From DAOPXV01 sp035352535 (GTDB taxonomy: Bacteria; Muiribacteriota; UBA9980), in NCBI GenBank assembly GCA_964545075.1, contig CAZJFS010000010.1:1-49245 (forward strand): a stretch of DNA of 49,245 bases. Reading direction: 5' to 3'. Shown here one piece after another: positions 16,296 to 25,093 of this stretch. The first letter of the stretch is position 1; each line of letters starts with the position of its first letter. The notes below the pieces were generated by a model that saw only the letters and a program-made list of their open reading frames with translations, searched no databases and had not been told where the DNA came from. The translations under genes and the position numbers were made by a program.

Positions 16296-17624
16296 ATGAA
16301 GCAAAGATCTTTCTTATTGTTACAGATCGCTTTGATCTTAGCCGTTTTATTCTGTTGCGGTACTACTATGCCCGTTTTTTGCGCGGACGCTCAGCAGGAT
16401 GATGGTGGAGAAGACGGCGGCGCTATTAGTGATGACGGACGTCTTGACAAGACGATGCAGGAAGTTGACGTCAATAAAACTGCCAATACCACAAGTAGTT
16501 ACGTAGCTCCGAAGGCTGATGACCTTAAATCCGGCGCGGCTAATTCCTGCTCGGCCGGGACCGCGGCCGTATCGCTAAGTTCTTTAGGAACCGCGGCTGT
16601 ATCGTTAAATTCTTCAGGAACCACGCCAGTTTCGGTTAATTCATCATCGACGGCCACTCCTTCTACTGATAACGCGAATACGGCAACCTCTCAATCCGGC
16701 TCCGGAAACGCTTCTAGCGGCGCGTCGAATGTGACTAACCCTTTTGGCAATATGGCGGGAAAGCAGCCCGATGCGGTCAATCGAAGCACAGCCGGCCAGG
16801 CCGCGGATAATATTGCTATACCCGTTTCCAGGCCCGCCAATACTGGTAATGCCGACGGCGGGACTACCAACGCCACTTCACTCGCAACCGACAGACAGGC
16901 CGCGTTCGATCTTTTCAAACAGGCCGTCAGAGACCAGGATAAGGCGACATTTGAAAAAGCTATTGATATGTTTCAGAAGCTCGTTTTTGCCACCGATGGA
17001 AAAGACGGCAAGCAATTGTATTTCCTTGGCAGATGCCAGGAAGAAATATCGAAGCTGACCGGCGACTCAAGCGTTATGAATAAAGCCAACGCCAACTTCA
17101 AGAAAGCCGCGGAGGTTTTGACGAAAACACCTGATCCCACCCAGGCCGTTTCGGCAACTGACGCTACCGACAAGGCCGAGACTACTACGTCAGCGGCTAA
17201 CTCCGCTGGTTTTTCAAGCTGGCCCATTGCCAGCCCCGTTGTTAACAGCAAATTTGGTATGAGAAATGGAAAACCTCACAGGGGTATCGATCTTCGTGCG
17301 AGGAGCCCGCTCCCTCTGAAAGCCATTGCCGACGGAAAGGTCGTTCAGGTCACGACGCAGAGCGGCTATGGAAAAGTTCTTGCGATAGAACATAATATCA
17401 ACGGGAAAAAATATTATTCCTTTTACGCCCACCTTTCAAATAACTCAATAGCCGTTGGCACTGCCGTTAAAGCAGGTCAGGATATACCGACGGTAAGGAC
17501 GGGAAATACAGGCGTCGGGACCGGGCCTCATCTTCATTTTGAGATCAGGGTAGGCGAAAACAATAAATTGAAGGCGCAGGACCCTCTCAAGTTCCTGGGT
17601 ACTTTCGATTACAAAAAGAAATAG
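16296..17624 (+). CDS. Secreted M23 peptidoglycan endopeptidase
   Basis: 442 residues with a signal peptide (~1-31). Residues ~32-200 are a low-complexity Ser/Thr/Ala/Asn linker with a threefold 10-residue repeat. Residues ~203-275 are helical and TPR-like (FDLFKQAVRDQDK, YFLGRCQEEI). Residues ~305-440 form a complete lysostaphin-type M23 domain: H328 and the Asp of HRGIDL, plus HLH at 412-414, supply the zinc ligands and catalytic histidine, so it should be active on peptide cross-links in the wall. AAAAGGAGG precedes the ATG. The NHL-type propeller gene starts within 20 bp of its stop and is cotranscribed. Confidence 0.9.
   Translation: MKQRSFLLLQIALILAVLFCCGTTMPVFCADAQQDDGGEDGGAISDDGRLDKTMQEVDVNKTANTTSSYVAPKADDLKSGAANSCSAGTAAVSLSSLGTAAVSLNSSGTTPVSVNSSSTATPSTDNANTATSQSGSGNASSGASNVTNPFGNMAGKQPDAVNRSTAGQAADNIAIPVSRPANTGNADGGTTNATSLATDRQAAFDLFKQAVRDQDKATFEKAIDMFQKLVFATDGKDGKQLYFLGRCQEEISKLTGDSSVMNKANANFKKAAEVLTKTPDPTQAVSATDATDKAETTTSAANSAGFSSWPIASPVVNSKFGMRNGKPHRGIDLRARSPLPLKAIADGKVVQVTTQSGYGKVLAIEHNINGKKYYSFYAHLSNNSIAVGTAVKAGQDIPTVRTGNTGVGTGPHLHFEIRVGENNKLKAQDPLKFLGTFDYKKK
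16561..16650 (+). repeat. Tandem 30-bp repeat, three copies, inside the M23 gene
   Basis: Units 16561-16590 and 16591-16620 match at 26 of 30 positions. Unit 16621-16650 is more diverged. Each codes a 10-residue Ser/Val/Thr-rich unit (TAAVSLSSLG, TAAVSLNSSG, TPVSVNSSST) in the linker, a place where copy number could change by slippage. Confidence 0.75.
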
Positions 17625-17641
17625 CGAAGGAAGTGATCAAA

Positions 17642-18631
17642 TTGAAAAACATATTAAATTTATTGGTAATTACTATATTATCATTTGCCATGGCGAGCGC
17701 TTCGTTTGCTGCCGGTCCCGCGGCGCAGGGCTCGAAAGATCAGGCCGTTTTTTCTCTGGCTTATGGTGAAAAAGACGATCAGATCGTACGCGATAAAATG
17801 GACGAAAAGGTTGGAAATATTGTTCAGGGTCCGACCGCATACACCGTTGACGAAGAAGGAAACGCCTTTATCGTCGATTCAGTGAAGCACAGGGTTTTGA
17901 AATTAAGCGCGGCTGATAAAAAGCCCGTCACGCTTTTTACATTTGAAAAATCGAATATAAGAAAGAATATGCCTATGCATATCGCGGTATCAAAAAAAGG
18001 TTTCATATATCTTGATAATCCTTCTGAATTCGCGGTTATAAAATTCTCCGCCGACGGCAAGCAGCTCAAGGAATACGGTTACGTTATCGAACGCCAGGTT
18101 ATCAAAGAATTGGATACTTTCATGGTCGATGAAGATTCCAACGTTATCATCGCCGATAAAAAAGAGCCTAAAGTAGCTATCTTCAGCGACTCCGGAGAAC
18201 TGAAAAAGGAGATAAAACTGAAGGAAGCCGGTATGGGTTTTGCCATGAACAAGGGGAAAATTTATACGATAACTAAAGACGGAAACTCTTTCAAGGTCGT
18301 TGACATAGAAAAACTTGAAGCGGCTTTAATGAGTTTCACATACAAGAGCGAAACGGGTAAGGATTCTCTTATTAATAGCAATCTTGCGGGATTTAGCGCT
18401 TCAGGAAAGATTTACGTTGACGTTCTTACGGGTGATCCAGATGGTAAGATGGAAGATCAGCTTTTTTGTTTTACCGCCGAAGGTAAACTCGATAAAAAAG
18501 TTAAAAGCCCTTATGCCGGAAACGATGACGACGCTATGATGCTTTTAAATCCCTACGCTTTCGCGAAAGGTGAAAAATTGCTTCATTTTTTAGACACCGC
18601 TGATTCATTCCAGATAAAAGCGCTTGAATAA
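17642..18631 (+). CDS. Secreted NHL-type beta-propeller protein
   Basis: About 329 residues with a signal peptide (~1-24, SASFAAG). Blades follow the NHL/6-bladed propeller pattern: AYTVDEEGNAFIVDSVKHRV, IAVSKKGFIYLDNPSEFAVI and FMVDEDSNVIIADKKEPKVA. Such propellers bind proteins or ligands and rarely have enzymatic activity. GTG at 17633 is in frame, but AAGGAAG is best spaced (8 bp) from TTG at 17642, which also begins the signal peptide cleanly. It is cotranscribed with the M23 peptidase. The protein at 21393-22439 has the same size and blade type. Confidence 0.75.
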   Translation: MKNILNLLVITILSFAMASASFAAGPAAQGSKDQAVFSLAYGEKDDQIVRDKMDEKVGNIVQGPTAYTVDEEGNAFIVDSVKHRVLKLSAADKKPVTLFTFEKSNIRKNMPMHIAVSKKGFIYLDNPSEFAVIKFSADGKQLKEYGYVIERQVIKELDTFMVDEDSNVIIADKKEPKVAIFSDSGELKKEIKLKEAGMGFAMNKGKIYTITKDGNSFKVVDIEKLEAALMSFTYKSETGKDSLINSNLAGFSASGKIYVDVLTGDPDGKMEDQLFCFTAEGKLDKKVKSPYAGNDDDAMMLLNPYAFAKGEKLLHFLDTADSFQIKALE

Positions 18632-18664
18632 TCGGCAATGAATTGATGGTTAACGTATAAAAAT

Positions 18665-18702
18665 AAAAAAGCCTTCGCAAATTTATTCGCGAAGGCTTTT
18701 TT
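18665..18702 (+). terminator. Terminator of the M23-propeller unit
   Basis: AAAAAAGCCTTCGC and GCGAAGGCTTTTTT form a perfect stem with a 10-base loop, followed by T. Confidence 0.9.
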
Positions 18703-18740
18703 ATGTACTCGATTATATTTATTATATTTAATAAATTTTA

Positions 18741-18769
18741 TTGAATTTGAGTATGTTTAATGATAAAAT
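18741..18769 (+). promoter_or_regulatory. Promoter of the second PAS kinase gene
   Basis: TTGAAT at 18741-18746, a 17-bp spacer and TAAAAT at 18764-18769, with ATGA before the -10. Confidence 0.6.
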
Positions 18770-18806
18770 CGTACTGTATATTATTTTTTTAATATAAAGA
18801 AGAAAA

Positions 18807-21137
18807 ATGAAAACAGCCGTTAAAATACTTGTTGTCGCTCATAGCGATGAAAATATAAGCCTTGTAAAAAAAGCTTTGGAAAGTTTAAAGCGTTATGACT
18901 TTGAAATTTCCGAAGCTCTATCCTATGCTAACGCTTTAGAAAAGCTTTCTTCGTCTGATAATTACTGTTTCTGTTTCATTTTTAATGATGTCGTCAGCCT
19001 TGACGGTTTGAAACTTATAAAAATACCGGGAAAAAATAATGCGAGGTGCCGCTTTGTTTTTATTACCTCGGAAAAGAGCGAAGATGCTGAAATTGATTAT
19101 TTAAAATCCGCGATCTGCGATCAACTTAGCGTTAATGAAATTTCCCCCGCTCTCGTGGAACGCATTATAAGATACAATATGCCGCCGGCCGCATGCTCTG
19201 AGCGGCTCGCCGACCTTAAATACCGGTCTTTGATTAAAGACGCTCCCTTTGGAATCGTTTATCATGACAGAAGCGGAAATATAATTTTTATCAACGATGA
19301 ACTGCTTAAAATGTTTGGATATAAATATGAGAGCGAAGTTATAAAGATAAACGTTTTAACTTATAATTACTTTGTTGAACAGGGAATATCGTCCGATCTG
19401 AGAAAATGTATGGAGATGGGAATTGAAGATGTTTTTGAACGGCCTTACGCTTCGCCCAGAAGAAATATTTATTTAAGATACAAGGTCAAGCCGGTATATG
19501 ATGAATCAGGAAAAATCACGGGCGCGATAACCGTGGTTGAAGATATAACCGGCCGGAAAAAGATCGAAACCGCTCTTATAGAAAGCGAGGTACGGTTTAA
19601 AAATATAATACAAAGCTCGCCCATTGGAATAATTATATTGAACGAAACCTGTGATATAGAATATTCAAACCCTGCCTTTTGTGAGCTTTATGGCTATTCG
19701 TCAGATGAGCTGATCGGGAAGAATATCGATATATTCCTTTTTGAAAAAGATCGTAACATGATACACATAGAATTTAATAAATATATTTCCGGAATAGAAT
19801 ATGCCATGCCCGATGAGCTTGAAACTAAAACGCGCAATGGAAAAACGCTTGTTATAATGTCAAGCCGCGTTAAAATAAAGGAAAGTTCAGGAAAAATCAA
19901 GAGCGTTACCTTTATCTCCGATATCACCGGGCGCAAAAAAACGGAACAGAAACTTACGCTGTTAAACGAGTTCTACCTTTCACTTTTTGAAAATTTTCCC
20001 GCCATGATATGGCGGTCGGGCGAGGACGCCAAGTGTAACTATGTCAATAAAACCTGGCTCGAATATACCGGCATGACAATTGGTCAATGCATTGGCGACG
20101 GGTGGCTTGAAAGCGTTCATCCAAACGATCTGGGAACGTTTACGTCGAATTATATAAACTGCTTCAATGAAAAAAAGACCTTCGAAATTCAGTACCGCCT
20201 TAAAAGATATGACGGCGAATATCACTGGGTGGCGAATGTAGGAAATCCTTTTATAGATATAAATGGCACTTTTTCAGGATTTATAGGCGCGTGTTTCGAT
20301 ATAACCGAGCAGAAAAAATATGAAGAACAGATAAAGCATCTCAATGAAAATCTCGAACGGAAGGTGCGCGAACGGACCAGGCAGCTTGAGGCGGTCAATA
20401 GCGAATTGAACGCGACCAAGGAAAAACTCGACGAGGCGTTCAAAAAGGAAAAGGAACTTAACCAGATCAAAACGCAATTTATTTCGACTGTTTCGCATGA
20501 TTTCAGGACGCCTTTAAGCGTCATTCTTTCTTCGACGGAGCTTCTGGAATTTTATAGCGACAGGCTCGATGAAGAAAAAAAGAAGGAGCACTTGCACAGG
20601 ATACAGGACACGGTAACTCGTATGACGAACCTTTTAGACGATGTGCTCTTCATTAACAGGGTCGATTCGGAAAGGATCAAGCTGAATTTCGTGTCGATAA
20701 ACGTCGTCGGGCTGTGTTCAAATATATGTGATGAAATGCGCATGGTCGCCGGCAAAAAAGCGTCCGTTCATTTTTCCTCTAATATGATCGAATACAACGT
20801 GCTGGCCGATGAAAAAATATTAAGGCATATACTTTTGAATTTAATCGCGAATGCCGTTAAATATTCGCCGGAAGGCGGCGAGGTGGACGTTAAGATCGAT
20901 ATATCGTCCGGTGACGGTATTGTATCATATACTATTTCGGATCACGGGATAGGCATACCTGAAGAAGAGCAAAAAAAATTATTCGAGCCTTTCCATCGGG
21001 CTTCTAACGTAGGTAACATACAGGGAACCGGACTCGGGCTTTCGATAGTAAAAAGGTGCGTCGATCTTTGCGGCGGAACCATAGAATTAAAGAGCCGGCC
21101 GGGCGAGGGAACTGTATTTACCGTCAAAATGCCATAA
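18807..21137 (+). CDS. PAS histidine kinase with degenerate receiver-like N-terminus
   Basis: 776 residues, cytosolic. Residues ~5-125 resemble a receiver fold (ILVVAHSDENISLVKKAL, then FIFNDVVSLDGLKLIKI and FVFITSEK), but the phosphorylatable Asp position is not conserved, so it is probably a pseudo-receiver. Three PAS/PAC modules follow (~135-255, ~258-380, ~385-510). A coiled coil then leads to HisKA with H564 in TVSHDFRTPL and a HATPase domain with LLNLIANAVKYS, DHGIGIP and GTGLGLSIV. The C-terminal half is a close paralogue of the kinase at 7486-8961. It lies between two M23-propeller gene pairs, so sensing the envelope is possible, although no membrane segment is present. Confidence 0.88.
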   Translation: MKTAVKILVVAHSDENISLVKKALESLKRYDFEISEALSYANALEKLSSSDNYCFCFIFNDVVSLDGLKLIKIPGKNNARCRFVFITSEKSEDAEIDYLKSAICDQLSVNEISPALVERIIRYNMPPAACSERLADLKYRSLIKDAPFGIVYHDRSGNIIFINDELLKMFGYKYESEVIKINVLTYNYFVEQGISSDLRKCMEMGIEDVFERPYASPRRNIYLRYKVKPVYDESGKITGAITVVEDITGRKKIETALIESEVRFKNIIQSSPIGIIILNETCDIEYSNPAFCELYGYSSDELIGKNIDIFLFEKDRNMIHIEFNKYISGIEYAMPDELETKTRNGKTLVIMSSRVKIKESSGKIKSVTFISDITGRKKTEQKLTLLNEFYLSLFENFPAMIWRSGEDAKCNYVNKTWLEYTGMTIGQCIGDGWLESVHPNDLGTFTSNYINCFNEKKTFEIQYRLKRYDGEYHWVANVGNPFIDINGTFSGFIGACFDITEQKKYEEQIKHLNENLERKVRERTRQLEAVNSELNATKEKLDEAFKKEKELNQIKTQFISTVSHDFRTPLSVILSSTELLEFYSDRLDEEKKKEHLHRIQDTVTRMTNLLDDVLFINRVDSERIKLNFVSINVVGLCSNICDEMRMVAGKKASVHFSSNMIEYNVLADEKILRHILLNLIANAVKYSPEGGEVDVKIDISSGDGIVSYTISDHGIGIPEEEQKKLFEPFHRASNVGNIQGTGLGLSIVKRCVDLCGGTIELKSRPGEGTVFTVKMP

Positions 21138-21158
21138 TAGAGCCGGGACTGGCAGCGA

Positions 21159-21296
21159 GGTTTCAACCGGAAACGATTGAACCCCTTCTTTATCGGACTT
21201 TGTGAAATAAAAAAAGTTATGTCATACCGGGAGGCGCGAACGCCACGACGCGTCGTTAAAACGCGAAGTCTTTGGCCCTTTAATGTCATAACTTTT
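21159..21296. terminator. Branched hairpin region between convergent genes
   Basis: An outer stem AAAAGTTATG/CATAACTTTT (21212-21221, 21287-21296) encloses GGCG-CGAA-CGCC (21233-21244) and the perfect 12-bp palindrome ACGACGCGTCGT (21245-21256). A further hairpin GGTTTCAA/TTGAACC lies at 21159-21183. On the minus strand the outer stem runs into seven T, so it can terminate the propeller gene. The inner structure is more than a simple terminator needs. Confidence 0.55.
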
Positions 21297-21392
21297 AATA
21301 ATGTTTATTATACAAAATTTTTCAAAATATTTCAAGCAAAATTTTTTGCGTTATGTGCTATAGCCTTATTTTATTCGTTAATATTTCAATAA

Positions 21393-22439
21393 TTATTTTG
21401 AGGTTATTTTGTATATCACCAATTTTTCAAGCTTGTCGTCCGCTGCGAACGCATATAAATTTCCGGCGGGTGAAATTACAAAATAACGCGTCGGCACCGT
21501 ATTCCAGAGCTGCTTGAACGGCATTATTTTTGTTCTCGACACTACTTTTCCGTCTTTACTGAATTTGTAAAGCATGGTCTGAATAACGTCTTCCTTTATT
21601 TTTTCAACTATCGAAGCGTATAAATTTTGTTTTGCGTCCATTCCGATTATCTGGTAATCGTATGGTTTGGTTTCTTTTATAACCTTTGTAAGTTTCGCGA
21701 AAACTTTCGATTTGCGGTTACTTATAGGATCCATTAATAATATGTCGCGGCCTTCTTTATCAAATTCACCGAGAGCGTAAAGGAAATCTTCTTTATTCGT
21801 GATGTTGCTTATATCTCCGCCGGCAAGCCTGCCGAGGACCTTTCCGGCCGCCGAATAAACGAGCGTTTTAATGCCGCCCTCGTCGCGGATGACGATATTG
21901 CCGTTTGCGGCTATAAAAATTTTAGACGGACGTGCCGTTTGCCCTGAAAGTTTTATTTCATTTTTTATTTTGCCGTTTTCATTCATTACGAATATGGATT
22001 TTAACGTCTGATTTAAAAGATATATTGTTTTGCCGTCATTTGAAACCGCGATGTCTGAAATATAAAATCTATGCTTTTTCGTTTCGCCTTCAGGGTATTT
22101 TAAAACTTTTACTACTTTGCCGTTATCGATCACAATGACTTTAAAGTTCATGGCGTCGACGATATAAAGTTTTTCATTTTTATCAAACGCGAAAGAAGAC
22201 GGGCCGCACGAGGCGAATTTCGGGCCTTTTTTATCTCCAAGACTGATTTCTTCGCTGTTAAGGCCTGATTTTAAAGAGCAAACTTCACTTGTTTCATAGT
22301 TTTTAACTTCCGGTAAAACGATCGCATCGGTGGAAGCAATAGCTGATTCAGCCGCGATCGATACTTTTGCGCTATTAAATATTAAGGCGGATAAGAAAGT
22401 TAAAATTATAAAAAATTTACAAAAAGAACGTTTATTCAT
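21393..22439 (-). CDS. Secreted NHL-type beta-propeller protein
   Basis: About 348 residues with a signal peptide (~1-30). Blade motifs: SSFAFDKNEKLYIVDAMNFK, ISDIAVSNDGKTIYLLNQ, KIFIAANGNIVIRDEGGIK and YFVISPAGNLYAFA. This fits a six-bladed NHL-like propeller similar in size and style to the one at 17642-18631. TTG at 22454 is in frame, but GGAGG lies 7 bp before ATG 22439, which begins the signal peptide. It has its own promoter, downstream of the SH3-M23 gene on the same strand. The binding target is unknown. Confidence 0.72.
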   Translation of the reverse strand: MNKRSFCKFFIILTFLSALIFNSAKVSIAAESAIASTDAIVLPEVKNYETSEVCSLKSGLNSEEISLGDKKGPKFASCGPSSFAFDKNEKLYIVDAMNFKVIVIDNGKVVKVLKYPEGETKKHRFYISDIAVSNDGKTIYLLNQTLKSIFVMNENGKIKNEIKLSGQTARPSKIFIAANGNIVIRDEGGIKTLVYSAAGKVLGRLAGGDISNITNKEDFLYALGEFDKEGRDILLMDPISNRKSKVFAKLTKVIKETKPYDYQIIGMDAKQNLYASIVEKIKEDVIQTMLYKFSKDGKVVSRTKIMPFKQLWNTVPTRYFVISPAGNLYAFAADDKLEKLVIYKITSK

Positions 22440-22512
22440 TTGATTGTCCTCCAATAATTTATTTGTTTTTAATTATAGACGGCAAGTTTATCGGTTGCCT
22501 ATTTTTCAGGAT

Positions 22513-22541
22513 ATTATACTAAATACTTTTGTTTTTGTAAA
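22513..22541 (-). promoter_or_regulatory. Promoter of the minus-strand propeller gene
   Basis: On the minus strand TTTACA, a 17-bp spacer and TATAAT, about 75 bp before the ATG at 22439. Confidence 0.6.
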
Positions 22542-22618
22542 ACACTGTTTTAATGTATTTATTATATAACCATATGGCTGTCCGGTTTAACGGTTGAACC
22601 AAATATTTTTAGGGCCTG

Positions 22619-22660
22619 AAAAAATAGAAAGTGGCGAAGATTAAGTTTCAGCCACTTTCT
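22619..22660 (-). terminator. Terminator of the SH3-M23 gene
   Basis: AGAAAGTGGC and GCCACTTTCT form a perfect 10-bp stem. On the minus strand it is followed by a T run (the A run at 22619-22624). Confidence 0.8.
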
Positions 22661-22692
22661 TATGATTATATTTGAATTTATTTAGCTATGCG

Positions 22693-23694
22693 TTATATGC
22701 TTATATAATCTTGAGGATTTACCGCTTCCCCGCTCGCGTCATGCAGTTCAAAATGCAGGTGCGGTCCGGTTGTCCATGCTCCGGTATTATTTGTATGGCC
22801 GACGACCTGTCCCTGGGCTACGGTATCGCCCGCGGAAATCGTTGAATCCAGGCAGTGCATATATACCGATGACATACCGTTACTGTATTTGATTTTTATT
22901 GTATTGCCGCCGCCGTAACACCAGTCTACGGATTCAACGGTGCCGCCGGCAAGCGCTTTTAAATCGGTGCCGGTTCCAACGCCCAGATCTACTCCGTAAT
23001 GCATTGATTCAGCCACGCCGGTAACCGGGTGCGTTCTCATGCCGAACGGGCTTGTAATATCTCCGCCGTCAACGGGTCTGATCAAACCGCTTGATGAAGG
23101 CGTGCTGGTTGAAGCAACCGCGGCTTCAGCCGGCTTATCTTTTGATAAATATTGGGTGTAAACATAAGCTTCCTGGTTGTTATACTTTATAATTGACCAT
23201 TCTCCGCTTGTTCCGAGAACTTCAACCGAAGTGCCATTTGATAGCGAACCGATAATATCGCCCCATGGGCCCGTTCTGACATTGAGGGTATCGTTGCCGA
23301 CGTTTACGTATTGATCGCCAGCGGTAGCGGGTGCGCCGTCGGTCGTTACATAACCCGAGTGAACATATCCGACGCCGCCGTTATAATTGATTTTGTACCA
23401 TACGCCTTCTTTGCCTATTATATCAAGCGTCTGGCCTGAACTAACCGTGCCTATGATATTGCCCCATGGACCGCTCCTTACATTCAGGCAATCAGTTGCG
23501 ACGACGCCGCTCTGATTTTGGGAAGCCGCATTCGTTGATGCCGCCGCGGTGCTTGCGGTATTTGCTATGGAGTTATCCTGAAGGCTGTTTTTTACGTCCG
23601 ATATGTCGCTTGCGTAAACATTGGTGGTGAATGAGAGCATAATTGCTGATATTATAAAAGTTGTAGTTAAATAATTTGAAAAATGTTTTTTCAT
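22693..23694 (-). CDS. Secreted SH3-domain M23 peptidoglycan endopeptidase
   Basis: 333 residues with a signal peptide (~1-28). Two bacterial SH3 domains (~62-118 and ~125-182) each start with the LNVRSGPWG or LNVRTGPWG loop. After a Ser/Thr-rich linker comes an M23 domain (~207-333) with zinc ligands H232 and D236 (MHYGVDLG) and the HLH motif 312-314 (GPHLHFEL), all present, so an active endopeptidase. GGAGGG sits 7 bp before the ATG. Together with the propeller gene downstream on the same strand it mirrors the M23-propeller pair at 16296-18631. Confidence 0.92.
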   Translation of the reverse strand: MKKHFSNYLTTTFIISAIMLSFTTNVYASDISDVKNSLQDNSIANTASTAAASTNAASQNQSGVVATDCLNVRSGPWGNIIGTVSSGQTLDIIGKEGVWYKINYNGGVGYVHSGYVTTDGAPATAGDQYVNVGNDTLNVRTGPWGDIIGSLSNGTSVEVLGTSGEWSIIKYNNQEAYVYTQYLSKDKPAEAAVASTSTPSSSGLIRPVDGGDITSPFGMRTHPVTGVAESMHYGVDLGVGTGTDLKALAGGTVESVDWCYGGGNTIKIKYSNGMSSVYMHCLDSTISAGDTVAQGQVVGHTNNTGAWTTGPHLHFELHDASGEAVNPQDYISI

Positions 23695-23766
23695 GATCTA
23701 TCCCTCCAATTTATAATTTATGACTCATGGTTATTTTACTTGTTTTTATTTTAAAAGGTTTCATTT

Positions 23767-25059
23767 TTATTTTTTTATTATAAAGGGTTCGATGACGTTC
23801 AAATATCTTTTATACATTCTTATTTTAAAGTATACTTCGTTATCCGAGGCTTTTTCCTTGAGTATCCTTGAATAACCTTTTAAAAAGCTTATCATTTTGC
23901 CATTTTCAACTGGAACGGAAAGCTCATATTCATCGACGAATGAGGCGAATTTTTTTTCTATTTCGTCGTACAGGGCGTTGAAATTCTTGTGTTCCCTCGC
24001 GGATATTTTTACGCATGAGATATTCTCGAAATTTGAGATATCGGCGTTATCCGCTTTGTCGATTTTATTAAGGACTATTATAGTGTTTTTGTCATCGGCT
24101 TCTATTTCCTTCAGGACTATGTTAACGGCTTCGATCTGCGACATATATTCCGGATTCGACGCGTCCACGACGTGAAGCAGAAGGTCCGCGTGGATGACTT
24201 CCTCGAGCGTCGCTCGAAATGACATTACGAGCTTGTGGGGAAGTTTGTTGATGAACCCGACGGTGTCGGTCATGAGGATTTCCATGGCGCTCGAAGGAAG
24301 TTTTATCCTTTTCGTCGTAGTGTCGAGCGTTGAAAAGAGCTGGTCTTTAGCGAGTATGTGCGATTTTGCCAGCGCGTTTAAAAGCGTTGATTTTCCTGCG
24401 TTTGTGTATCCGACGAGAGAGAGCTGAGGATAAGGAAACTCGCTGCGCTGTTTTCTGTGAAGCGAGCGGTGCTTCTTTATAACTTCAATTTCGTCCTTGA
24501 TCTTTGAAATCCTCGTCCTGATCTTGCGTCTGTCGACCTCGAGTTTGGTTTCGCCTGGGCCGCGGGTTCCTATTCCTCCGCCAAGGCGGCTCATTACTTT
24601 TCCGAGGCCTATGAGGCGCGGGAGCAGATATTCGAGCTGCGCCAGTTCGACTTCCAGCATGCCTTCCTGGGTGCGGGCGCGCATGGCGAATATATGAAGT
24701 ATCAATTGCGTTCTGTCGAGGACCGATATGTCCTCGAAAAGATCTTCAAGATTTCTAAATTGAACTCCGGTCAGCTCTTCATCAAAGATTATGATGTCAG
24801 GTTTTTCCTCGAGGCTTTTTATATATTCCTTTATTTCATCTATTTTTCCGGAGCCTATGAAGGTTTTCGGATTTATCTTTTGAAGGTTGACGATGAACCT
24901 TCCGCATACTTTGGCTCCAGCTGTCTTAGCCAGAAGTTCCAGCTCGTCGACGGACGTTTCCGCCTCGTAAACGCTGTGATATTTAAGTGTCTTTTCGACT
25001 CTGGTCGAATTTATGGAAATCCCTATTACTATGGCTTTTTCAGTAATGTTATTATTGAT
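23767..25059 (-). CDS. hflX: Ribosome-associated GTPase HflX
   Basis: HflX splits stalled or hibernating ribosomes using GTP. The N-terminal HflX domain is intact on the minus strand (LELLAKTAGAKV, INPKTFIGSGKIDEI, PDIIIFDEELTG, DISVLDRTQLILHIFAMRAR). The GGGIGTRGPGETKLE linker and the GTPase domain follow: G1 LVGYTNAGKSTLLNAL, G3 DTVGFI, G4 NKID. The frame opens after the stop at 25066-25068 but contains no ATG, GTG or TTG until 24705, which would delete about 118 residues of a conserved domain. AAGGA near 25073 is 9 bp before an ATC at 25059, and an ATT follows at 25047, so a rare start codon is likely. A sequencing error is the other option. It lies 34 bp after the pseudopilin-like gene. 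Confidence 0.85.
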   Translation of the reverse strand: MNNNITEKAIVIGISINSTRVEKTLKYHSVYEAETSVDELELLAKTAGAKVCGRFIVNLQKINPKTFIGSGKIDEIKEYIKSLEEKPDIIIFDEELTGVQFRNLEDLFEDISVLDRTQLILHIFAMRARTQEGMLEVELAQLEYLLPRLIGLGKVMSRLGGGIGTRGPGETKLEVDRRKIRTRISKIKDEIEVIKKHRSLHRKQRSEFPYPQLSLVGYTNAGKSTLLNALAKSHILAKDQLFSTLDTTTKRIKLPSSAMEILMTDTVGFINKLPHKLVMSFRATLEEVIHADLLLHVVDASNPEYMSQIEAVNIVLKEIEADDKNTIIVLNKIDKADNADISNFENISCVKISAREHKNFNALYDEIEKKFASFVDEYELSVPVENGKMISFLKGYSRILKEKASDNEVYFKIRMYKRYLNVIEPFIIKK

Positions 25060-25093
25060 ATGCTTTCATCCTTTTTAAAATACTTTGATCTTT

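Noticed and set aside
22570..22600. Second copy of the AACCGGAC repeat
   Set aside because: Only about nine bases match on the minus strand, which can be chance.
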